Shown here: piece after piece, positions 6,740-12,061 of the stretch
Numbering within the stretch: position 1 is the first letter of the stretch
Layout: every line of letters starts with the position of its first letter
DNA from: Rubrobacter sp.
Lineage (GTDB): Bacteria > Actinomycetota > Rubrobacteria > Rubrobacterales > Rubrobacteraceae
Direction: 5' to 3'
Length of the DNA: 12,061 nucleotides
Assembly: GCA_016781775.1 (NCBI GenBank)
Contig: JADDPR010000024.1
Coordinates: forward strand, 1 to 12,061
Position numbers and translations under genes: made by a program
Notes under the pieces: generated by a model
The model's database searches: none
Seen by the model: the letters and a program-made list of their open reading frames with translations, nothing else
Told to the model about the DNA's origin: nothing

Positions 6740-6809
6740 AGCGCCGGTTTAACGGCTCGTGGAGGGCAGGACACGACGCGGTGGAATATCGTGGTGCAAC
6801 GGAGGCTGA

Positions 6810-6846
6810 TCACGGCGTACCCTCGCTTGCGGGGGTAGCGCCGTGA
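6810..6846 (+). promoter_or_regulatory. Leader hairpin enclosing the pgsA start codon
   Basis: TCACGGCG (6810-6817) pairs perfectly with CGCCGTGA (6839-6846), the latter containing the GTG start codon (6843-6845). Stacked on it, TACCCTCG (6818-6825) pairs with CGGGGGTA (6830-6837), with one T.G pair, a single bulged G (6838) and loop CTTG. The GGGGGT just upstream of the start is also in the stem. GGAGG at 6801-6805 stays single-stranded next to the base of the stem. Such a fold should hide the start codon unless opened. It could serve translational control, or a 5' structure the ribosome unwinds from a standby site. Confidence 0.55.
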
Positions 6847-7403
6847 ACTTCGCCAACCAACTCACTCTGGCCCGTATCGTTGCCATCCTGCCGGTAATGG
6901 CGGCGCTCTACGTGCCTTTCCCCGGCAGCCGCTTCGTGGTGCTGGCAATCTACGTGGCGGCGATCTTGACGGACTACTTCGACGGCGTCCTGGCCCGGAG
7001 GACCGGCAAGGTCACCGCCTTCGGCAAGCTTATGGACTCGATCGCTGACAAGGCGCTCATCGTCTCGCTCTTCTTCGCCCTCGTGGGGGAGGGCATGATG
7101 CCGTCGTGGATGGCCGCGATCATGGTCGTTCGGGAGTTTGCCGTCACGGGCCTTCGCATGGTCGCCCTCGAATCCGGCGAGGTCATCGCCGCGAACCGTT
7201 GGGGCAAGGCGAAGATGAACGCCCAGAGCCTCGCCATTTTTATCCTTCTCCTCGCCTACGCGGGGGTCGGGGGTGAGCTCATGGCGGGCCTGGGCTGGTG
7301 GGTGATGCTCGTCGCCCTGATCCTCACGCTGTTCTCCGGCTGGTCGTACCTCAAGGATACACCTAGGATACTCGCCGCCACCGCCGGCCAGAACAGGGCA
7401 TAG
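6843..7403 (+). CDS. pgsA: CDP-diacylglycerol--glycerol-3-phosphate 3-phosphatidyltransferase
   Basis: This 186-residue integral membrane enzyme joins glycerol-3-phosphate to CDP-diacylglycerol, giving phosphatidylglycerol phosphate, the committed step to phosphatidylglycerol and cardiolipin. The complete CDP-alcohol phosphotransferase motif D..DG..AR(8)G...D...D is present: D44, D47, G48, A51, R52, G61, D65 and D69, the metal- and nucleotide-binding residues. The opening NFANQLTLARI is typical of PgsA. About six helices follow, including ILPVMAALYVPF, FVVLAIYVAAIL, LIVSLFFALVG and WWVMLVALILTLFSG. GTG 6843 is the only plausible start, since an in-frame TGA lies at 6807-6809 and no other start codon falls between. 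That start is inside a leader hairpin. Related phosphatidylinositol-phosphate synthases share the motif, but the N-terminus and length favour PgsA. The next gene begins 14 bases after the stop. Confidence 0.94.
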   Translation: MNFANQLTLARIVAILPVMAALYVPFPGSRFVVLAIYVAAILTDYFDGVLARRTGKVTAFGKLMDSIADKALIVSLFFALVGEGMMPSWMAAIMVVREFAVTGLRMVALESGEVIAANRWGKAKMNAQSLAIFILLLAYAGVGGELMAGLGWWVMLVALILTLFSGWSYLKDTPRILAATAGQNRA

Positions 7404-7417
7404 CGCCCCCAGCCCTT

Positions 7418-8251
7418 ATGCCCGATATGTCCGAGAATCGTCTTACGTCCGCCGAGGTCGAGATTGTGCTCCGGCGCGCCGCCGAACTGAGCGCCCGCCG
7501 CAAGGACAGGAGCGGCGAAACCCCTTCAGTCTCCCCAGAAGTCCTCGTGCAGGTAGCCGCCGCCGCCGGCATCTCCGAGCACGACGTGCGCAGGGCGCTC
7601 TTCGACCTGCACAGCGACAGGACCGCCGAACCCTTCACCCCAGCGCGGAGGTTCTACGGGCCGTCACGTCTGAGGAGCGTGCGGGAGGTCGAGAAGCCCG
7701 CCGAGGTCGTCAGGGAGCGCCTGGAGGAGCTTCTCAAGCGCGAGCAGGGCTTGAAGATGCGACAAAAGACCGAAGGGAGCAGTCTCTTCGACGCGGGGGA
7801 CCTCCTCGGTACCGTCCGCCGCGCCCTCGACTTCTCCGGGAACCGCTCCCTCCTCAAGGCCCGCTCCGTCGAGCTCCGGGTCGAGGACGTGGAGCAAGGG
7901 CGCTCGGCCGCCAACCTCACCGCCGACGTCTCCAACCAGCGCAGCGAGTACCTCTCCCTCAGCGGCATCCTCGGAGCCACCCTGGCCCTGCCGCTGGCGA
8001 TAGCAGGCTTCGCGGGGACGGGCGACTGGGTCTACTTCTTCGCCGTGCCCCCGGCCCTCGCCGCCCCGGCGGTAGGGTTCAAGCTCGCCTACCAGAAGGC
8101 CTGCGCCGACGTACGCCGAACGATGGATAGCCTCCTCGACGCCGCCGAGGAAGGCCCTTTAGGCCAGGAGGAAGAGCGCCCCGAGCGGCCGCCGGGGCAG
8201 GTTCGCGGCCTCAAGCCCATACCGAAGTACACCCGTCCCAGGGACGAGTAA
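7418..8251 (+). CDS. Two-helix membrane protein with N-terminal helical domain, unknown function
   Basis: This 277-residue protein has three parts. Residues about 9-66 form a helical domain (LTSAEVEIVLRRAAEL ... SPEVLVQVAAAAGISEHDVRRALFDL) of a type found at the N-terminus of various uncharacterised bacterial membrane proteins; its 'age/stage-like' helix pair resembles a small binding module. Residues about 85-170 are charged, with a long helix EKPAEVVRERLEELLKREQG and a beta-rich stretch. Two membrane helices follow, about 183-201 (ILGATLALPLAIAGFAG) and 207-226 (VYFFAVPPALAAPAVGF), then a charged cytoplasmic tail rich in E, R and P. It starts 14 bases after pgsA, with no clear Shine-Dalgarno, so coupled translation is likely. 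ATG 7427 is an alternative start. No named family is recognised, and the link to phospholipid synthesis is positional only. Confidence 0.85.
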   Translation: MPDMSENRLTSAEVEIVLRRAAELSARRKDRSGETPSVSPEVLVQVAAAAGISEHDVRRALFDLHSDRTAEPFTPARRFYGPSRLRSVREVEKPAEVVRERLEELLKREQGLKMRQKTEGSSLFDAGDLLGTVRRALDFSGNRSLLKARSVELRVEDVEQGRSAANLTADVSNQRSEYLSLSGILGATLALPLAIAGFAGTGDWVYFFAVPPALAAPAVGFKLAYQKACADVRRTMDSLLDAAEEGPLGQEEERPERPPGQVRGLKPIPKYTRPRDE

Positions 8252-8281
8252 ACCCCGAGTCCTGGCGAGCCGGTTCTCGAA

Positions 8282-8293
8282 CTACCTAGGTAG
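8282..8293. promoter_or_regulatory. Perfect 12-bp palindrome CTACCTAGGTAG
   Basis: CTACCTAGGTAG reads identically on both strands and lies in the 155-base gap between the membrane-protein gene and recQ, about 80 bases before the recQ promoter. It could be an operator half of a dimeric regulator. A 6-bp stem (CGGGGA with TTCCCG around loop GGCGAT, near 8325-8342) follows, and could end the upstream transcript weakly. Binding is inference. Confidence 0.3.
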
Positions 8294-8372
8294 ATTGGGC
8301 GTTCTCCGGTAGACGTCCGGGTCGGGGAGGCGATTTCCCGGGGCGGGCCGTAAGCTCATCCGAAACTGATGA

Positions 8373-8400
8373 CTGAAAGCGGAAGCCTGGCTGCTATATT
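8373..8400 (+). promoter_or_regulatory. recQ promoter giving a leaderless transcript
   Basis: CTGAAA (8373-8378), a 16-base spacer and TATATT (8395-8400) with TGC directly upstream form an extended -10 promoter. The usual start of RNA, six to seven bases after the -10, falls on the A of the recQ ATG at 8407. There is no Shine-Dalgarno in the six bases between. Leaderless mRNAs are common in actinobacteria. Confidence 0.6.
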
Positions 8401-8406
8401 TCGGTT

Positions 8407-10587
8407 ATGCCCCTGAGCGTACTCAAGGAGATTTTCGGCTTCGACGCGTTTCGGCCCGGTCAGGAGGGTGTGATCCGGGCCGTCCTGGAAGGACGCGACA
8501 CCCTCGCGGTCATGCCGACGGGGGGCGGGAAGAGCCTGTGTTATCAGGTGCCGGCGCTTATGCGCGAGGGCCTCACGGTGATCGTCTCTCCTCTTATCTC
8601 GCTGATGAAGGACCAGGTCGATTCGCTGCTGCAGAGCTCCGTCACGACGGCGGCGACGCTGCACTCGGGGCTCTCACCCGAGGAGCGGTGGGAGGTGGAG
8701 CGGAAGGTCAGGACCGGTGAGATCCGGATGCTCTACGTCGCCCCCGAGCGGCTGCGTTCCCTCGAGTTCGTACTGTCCCTGAGGCGCGCGGGCGTCGGGC
8801 TCTTCGTCGTCGACGAGGCGCACTGCATCTCGGAGTGGGGCCACGACTTCCGCCCGGACTACCTCTTCCTGCCGCGCGCGGTCCGCGACCTCGGCAGCCC
8901 CCCGGTCCTCGCGCTTACCGCGACCGCCACCCCACGCGTTCGCCAGGACATCTTGCGCTCCCTCAGGATGCGCGACCCCGAGGTCGTCGTCACGAGCTTC
9001 AACCGCCCGAACCTCGCTTATCGCGTGCTTTCCGTAAAGGACAAGGACGGCAAGCTGCCCCGAATCCTCGACGTGATCCGGCAAAACCCTCCGCCCGGTA
9101 TCGTCTACGGCACCACGCGAAAGGAGTGCGAAGAGCTCGCCTCCGGGCTCAGGCGCGCGGGCGTCAACGCCGCCCACTACCACGCGGGGCTCGCCCCCGC
9201 GGACCGTTCCAGCGTGCAGGAGCGCTTCATGACGGACGAGGTGGACGTCGTGGTCGCGACGATAGCCTTCGGCATGGGGGTGGACAAGCCGAACGTGCGG
9301 TTCGTCGTCCACGCGAGCGTCCCCGGCAGCCTGCCCGCCTACATCCAGGAGGCCGGCCGCGCTGGCCGCGACGGGGAGCCGGCCTCCTGCATCGTCCTGT
9401 ACCGTGGCGCGGACCTCGGACGGCGCAAACGGCTTGTGACGGTAAACGCCGCCGGTACCGACGAGGTGGGCTCGTTCTTCCGCGCCCTCTCGGGGGTGGC
9501 GGGGGAGGGGGGACGGGTGAACGTGCCGCCCTCCTCGCTGGGCTCTTTGGGCGGAGTCGAAGGGGACGTCGCGGGGGTGCTCCTCGGGGGGATGGAGGAG
9601 ACCGGCCTGCTGACCCGCGGCTACGACCTGTGGGGCGAGGTCGAGGTGCGCCGCGTCGAGGAGGAGCCCGGGGAGTTGCGCGAAGAGATCGCAAAGGTCC
9701 ACGCGGCACTCCCCGGCGACCGGACGATCTCCCTGCCGGAGCTCGCGCGGAAAGCCGGCGTCCGGCCCGTCGTGGCGCAGTCGGCGCTCTTCCGGCTGAT
9801 GGTGGACGGTCTCGTGGAGGCGACGCCGCGCGGCTCGCTCGCGGACATACGGCTGAAGACGGGCGGGTTGGACGGCGAGAGTCGGGCCGCCATAGCTTCG
9901 CGGCTCAAGTCCCGGACGCGGGCGGCGTACGACCAGATCCGCACGGTCGAGACGTACGCGACCCTCTCCACCTGCCGCCGGGAGCACCTCCTCCGGCACT
10001 TCGGCGATACCGAGGAGGTGGCCCCCTGCGCTGGATGCGACGTCTGCCTCGGCGAGGTACACGCCGTGGATGTGGGGGCTGGGTCGTGGGACGCCTCGTC
10101 GGCCCCGCTACCGGGAGGGGCTCCCCTCGCGAACGGCGCGGGCAGCACTCCGCTCGCCGAGATCGACCCGGAGCTCTTCGAGCGTCTGCGTGCGTGGCGG
10201 GGGGATCAGGCGAGGAGCCAGGGGGTTCCGGCCTACGTCGTCTTGCACAACTCGCACCTCGAGGAGATCTCGCGCCGCAAGCCTAAGAACGTACACGAAC
10301 TGGGCACCATAAAAGGCATCGGTCTCAGGCGCGCCGCGCGATACGGCGAGGAGATACTGGCCCTCATCAATGGAGGGCCGGTCGAGCCGCCACCATCTCC
10401 CCTTACGGAGAACGGGTCTGCGAACCACCCTCCCGCCTACCTGGAGCATCTAGCCGCCGCCGAGCGTCTGCTTCGCTCGGGCCGGGGCGCCGCCGCCGTC
10501 CCCGAGCTCGCTCGGGCGTTGGAGGCCGGCGGGGAGGAGGCCCGGGAGGCCGTCGACGCCCTGCTTGGGACCGGCGTCCGAACCTGA
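8407..10587 (+). CDS. recQ: RecQ-family ATP-dependent DNA helicase
   Basis: This 726-residue 3'-5' DNA helicase acts in recombination and fork repair. The superfamily 2 core is complete: FGFDAFRPGQ motif 0, Walker A MPTGGGKS (36-43), DEAHCISEWGHDFRPDY (DEAH 136-139, then the RecQ aromatic loop), LALTATAT, SFNRPNLAYRV, ATIAFGMGVDKPNVR and QEAGRAGRDG (314-323, arginine fingers). About 175 residues with a winged-helix look (ISLPELARKAGVRPVVAQSALFRLMVDGLVE) follow. After them comes the zinc cluster CRREHLLRHFG...CAGCDVC, with C523, C541, C544 and C547. An HRDC domain occupies about 587-655, then a linker and a helical tail (YLEHLAAAERLLRSGRGAAAVPEL). E. coli RecQ has the zinc cluster before the winged helix, so the order here differs. 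The ATG at 8407 starts right before the conserved core and appears leaderless. recQ is its own unit. Confidence 0.96.
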   Translation: MPLSVLKEIFGFDAFRPGQEGVIRAVLEGRDTLAVMPTGGGKSLCYQVPALMREGLTVIVSPLISLMKDQVDSLLQSSVTTAATLHSGLSPEERWEVERKVRTGEIRMLYVAPERLRSLEFVLSLRRAGVGLFVVDEAHCISEWGHDFRPDYLFLPRAVRDLGSPPVLALTATATPRVRQDILRSLRMRDPEVVVTSFNRPNLAYRVLSVKDKDGKLPRILDVIRQNPPPGIVYGTTRKECEELASGLRRAGVNAAHYHAGLAPADRSSVQERFMTDEVDVVVATIAFGMGVDKPNVRFVVHASVPGSLPAYIQEAGRAGRDGEPASCIVLYRGADLGRRKRLVTVNAAGTDEVGSFFRALSGVAGEGGRVNVPPSSLGSLGGVEGDVAGVLLGGMEETGLLTRGYDLWGEVEVRRVEEEPGELREEIAKVHAALPGDRTISLPELARKAGVRPVVAQSALFRLMVDGLVEATPRGSLADIRLKTGGLDGESRAAIASRLKSRTRAAYDQIRTVETYATLSTCRREHLLRHFGDTEEVAPCAGCDVCLGEVHAVDVGAGSWDASSAPLPGGAPLANGAGSTPLAEIDPELFERLRAWRGDQARSQGVPAYVVLHNSHLEEISRRKPKNVHELGTIKGIGLRRAARYGEEILALINGGPVEPPPSPLTENGSANHPPAYLEHLAAAERLLRSGRGAAAVPELARALEAGGEEAREAVDALLGTGVRT

Positions 10588-10595
10588 TCTAGAAT
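10565..10595 (+). promoter_or_regulatory. Possible promoter for the PfpI-family gene
   Basis: TAGAAT at 10590-10595 is a good -10. TTGGGA (10565-10570) could be the -35, but the spacer of 19 bases is long. It overlaps the end of recQ. RNA would start near 10602, leaving a structured leader of about 75 bases. Confidence 0.35.
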
Positions 10596-10598
10596 GCT

Positions 10599-10650
10599 GT
10601 CCTCGCCGCCGGGGGCTCTGGCGACGAGTCGTCGGGAGGACGCTGGCGGC
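10599..10650 (+). promoter_or_regulatory. Leader with two mutually exclusive stems
   Basis: GTCCTC (10599-10604) can pair with GAGGAC (10636-10641), enclosing the near-perfect palindrome CGACGA-G-TCGTCG (10622-10634). The adjoining GCCGCC (10605-10610) can instead pair with GGCGGC (10645-10650). The two pairings are not nested, so they compete or form a pseudoknot. The segment lies between recQ and the PfpI-family gene, ahead of its ribosome-binding site. No known riboswitch class is recognised. Confidence 0.3.
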
Positions 10651-10676
10651 GGGAGAGCTAGGAAAGGGGGAGGCTC

Positions 10677-11198
10677 GTGAAGCTAAAAGGGAAGAGGATC
10701 GTGGTTCTCGTCGCCGACGGGTTCGAGGACCTGGAGTATTGGGTGACGGTGATGCGCCTCAGGGAGGAGGGGGCGGAGGTGATCTCCGTCGGTCCTGGCG
10801 AAGGTCCGTTCTCGGGCAAGAACTTCCTCGAGGCTCGCGCGGACGCAACCGCGAACGACGTGAGCGCGGACGAGTTGGACGGGATCGTGATTCCCGGCGG
10901 CTGGGCGCCGGACAAGCTCCGGCGGTACAAGGAGGTCACGGACCTCGTGCGGGCGGTGCACGAGCGGGGCAAGGTCGTCGGCATCATATGTCACGGTGGG
11001 CTCGTGGCGATCTCGGCCGGCATCGTACGCGGCGTGAGCGCCACGGGCTCCCTCGGTATAAAGGACGACCTGGTAAATGCCGGAGCCAAGTGGGTCGACA
11101 AGCCCGCTTTGCGCGAGGGGAACCTGGTGTGGGGGCGCGTGGTACCGGACATTCCGGCGTTCTGCCGCGAGCTAGTCGGTGCCCTCTCCGAGGGCTAG
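10677..11198 (+). CDS. DJ-1/PfpI-family protein (type 1 glutamine amidotransferase-like)
   Basis: This 173-residue cytoplasmic protein has the class I glutamine amidotransferase-like fold of the PfpI/YhbO branch. Members have been described as intracellular proteases, glyoxalases or protein deglycases, so the reaction here is open. The opening KRIVVLVADGFEDLEYWV carries the conserved glutamate E17. DGIVIPGGWAPDKLRR follows, and the nucleophile elbow GIICHGG holds catalytic C105 and H106. The length matches PfpI. GTG 10677 is preceded by GGGGGAGG at a suitable distance, and the protein begins at the expected strand. TAG at 11196-11198 lies in a small stem (GCCCTC 11181-11186 with GAGGGC 11190-11195). 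A stress role is likely from the family, but context adds nothing. Confidence 0.92.
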   Translation: MKLKGKRIVVLVADGFEDLEYWVTVMRLREEGAEVISVGPGEGPFSGKNFLEARADATANDVSADELDGIVIPGGWAPDKLRRYKEVTDLVRAVHERGKVVGIICHGGLVAISAGIVRGVSATGSLGIKDDLVNAGAKWVDKPALREGNLVWGRVVPDIPAFCRELVGALSEG

Positions 11199-11260
11199 CG
11201 TGGAAGCCCAACGTGAAGGCGACCACCGGGTCGTCGGCGAGCATTGGTAAGATAGGAGAC

Positions 11261-11764
11261 ATGAAGAAAAGCATCGGCGCCGTGCTTATCGGGATCCTGC
11301 TGGCCCTCGGAATCGGGGTGCTGGTAATACTCGGCATTGCGGCGCCCGTTTTTACGCGCTTCTTCGGACAGGCCCTGGCTTCGACCGCGATACCGACGGT
11401 CGTGTTGATCTTCGCCGCCGCCTTCTCCTTCTACTTCGGCGGCATGATCGCTTCTTACAGGGCCCCGTCCCGGCGCAGGTTGCACGGGACCATGGTTGGC
11501 TTGATCTCCTTCGCCGTTACACCGGTCGTGAACCTCTTCACCTCGGTCTTCGGCGCCAGCAACGACCCGTTCGCCAACCTTCGGACCCCCGCGGGTATCT
11601 TGCTCTCCGTCGTTCTCTTCGCCGCAGTCATTGCGGCTTCCTACGTGGGTGCCCGCCGGGGCGAGGACATCTACGCCCACAACGCGCAGGTTCTTCGCAA
11701 GCGGGAGCTACGCCGCCAGCGGGAGCAGGCCCGGCAGCAGGCTTCCGCCCCCGAGGGGCAGTAG
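11261..11764 (+). CDS. Four-helix membrane protein, unknown function
   Basis: The start is ATG 11261, with AGGAG at 11254-11258. The frame is open much further upstream, but there it only shadows the PfpI gene. The 167-residue product has four membrane helices: about 5-31 (IGAVLIGILLALGIGVLVIL), 39-63 (IPTVVLIFAAAFSFYFGG), 74-96 (MVGLISFAVTPVVNLF) and 107-129 (AGILLSVVLFAAVIAASYVG). It ends in a strongly charged tail rich in arginine and glutamine (RKRELRRQREQARQQ), probably cytoplasmic. The second helix ending in GG.IAS.R and the following HG..VGLI resemble the YrzE/TIGR04086 membrane family in pattern, but I would not assign it firmly. The 62-base gap after the PfpI gene has TAAGAT (11248-11253) as a weak possible -10; it may also be co-transcribed with PfpI. 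Confidence 0.8.
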   Translation: MKKSIGAVLIGILLALGIGVLVILGIAAPVFTRFFGQALASTAIPTVVLIFAAAFSFYFGGMIASYRAPSRRRLHGTMVGLISFAVTPVVNLFTSVFGASNDPFANLRTPAGILLSVVLFAAVIAASYVGARRGEDIYAHNAQVLRKRELRRQREQARQQASAPEGQ

Positions 11765-12061
11765 CACGTACCCATACTGCCGCAAATCCCCGTAAACATG
11801 GCGGGGGTGGAGGCAACAGGAAATGCCCGTACGCAAAAACCGCCGCACGCACGGACCGTCATCGGTGGGAGGGTAGCCCACATACCTACTCATAGTTTTT
11901 CGGCACCTCCTTGTATGCCATTCTGCGGCTGACGACACGCGGTATTCTTGATGGCCGCAATTCAGTAAGTCACGAGTTTGGACAGGTTTCGGTGGGAGAA
12001 AGTATTAGGCTAACATTGTTTCCAGGCCACTTGTTGATTTGACGAAGCGGTTTGCGCGAAG
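11765..12061. other. AT-richer tail region without a convincing gene
   Basis: No plus-strand gene is supported here. A short stem (CCCCG with CGGGG around 9 bases, near 11788-11808) follows the last gene but has no T-run. On the minus strand AAGGAGGTG (complement of 11904-11912) is a perfect Shine-Dalgarno, ten bases before ATG 11893. The 61-codon frame it would serve (11893 to 11708) runs back into the end of the plus-strand gene and has an odd composition. The same minus strand also reads MAYKEVPKNYE then stop across this site. The final 120 bases are clearly poorer in GC and may be the upstream region of a gene beyond the edge. Confidence 0.4.

Noticed and set aside
8273..8282. GTTC-TC-GAAC as a possible SOS (LexA) box upstream of recQ
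   Set aside because: The actinobacterial LexA box is GAAC-N4-GTTC; here the halves are in the opposite order with a 2-base centre.
8674..10062. 462-codon minus-strand open frame opposite recQ
   Set aside because: It is a shadow of the RecQ helicase frame, with no recognisable motif.
10565..11260. Upstream extension of the four-helix membrane protein to base 10565
   Set aside because: That part is arginine/glycine-rich and out of frame with the PfpI gene it overlaps; AGGAG and the hydrophobic start support ATG 11261.
1..12061. CRISPR arrays, insertion sequences, tRNA or rRNA genes, defence or prophage genes
   Set aside because: No spaced repeat arrays, transposase motifs, RNA-gene signatures or phage genes were seen on either strand.

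Overview
The window reads as an ordinary chromosomal stretch of a high-GC Gram-positive bacterium. GC is high by eye and wobble positions are dominated by G and C. Starts are a mix of ATG and GTG, and two genes begin without a Shine-Dalgarno sequence. The gene set (DUF2339 membrane protein, MIP18-type Fe-S factor, META lipoprotein, YjbQ, a type II NADH dehydrogenase-like enzyme, PgsA, a RecQ with C-terminal zinc cluster and HRDC, PfpI) would suit the Rubrobacter lineage of Actinobacteria. That placement is inference from style and content; no rRNA or marker gene confirms it. All supported genes lie on the plus strand. Long minus-strand frames are GC-driven shadows.

Layout. 1-1664 is the 3' part of a DUF2339 polytopic membrane protein cut by the window edge. 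1665-2231 holds no clear gene. 2232-2812 carries a possible two-gene unit: a small membrane protein overlapping by ATGA a 116-residue protein of unknown family. 2813-3086 is a regulatory-looking, AT-richer gap with three TTATCCAC-type elements, one pair forming a near-perfect palindrome. 3087-3389 is an MIP18/DUF59 protein followed by a strong terminator hairpin. 3510-4477 is a two-META-domain lipoprotein whose frame is broken at a CCCC run in the second domain. 4756-5160 is YjbQ and 5289-6686 an NDH-2-like flavoprotein. 6704-8251 is a promoter with an operator-like palindrome, a leader with a long hairpin enclosing the pgsA start codon, pgsA, and a closely spaced membrane protein of unknown function. 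8373-10587 is recQ, apparently transcribed as a leaderless mRNA. 10677-11198 is a PfpI/DJ-1 protein with a structured leader, and 11261-11764 a four-helix membrane protein. The last 297 bases hold no convincing gene.

The genes do not form one pathway. They are housekeeping or envelope genes, mostly in single-gene units with their own promoters; pgsA with its downstream neighbour is the only clear operon. I found no CRISPR array, insertion sequence, tRNA, rRNA or defence locus. The most interesting signals are non-coding: the TTATCCACA/NrdR-like element at 2895-2945, the start-codon-trapping hairpin of pgsA, and the recQ promoter placed directly on its ATG.
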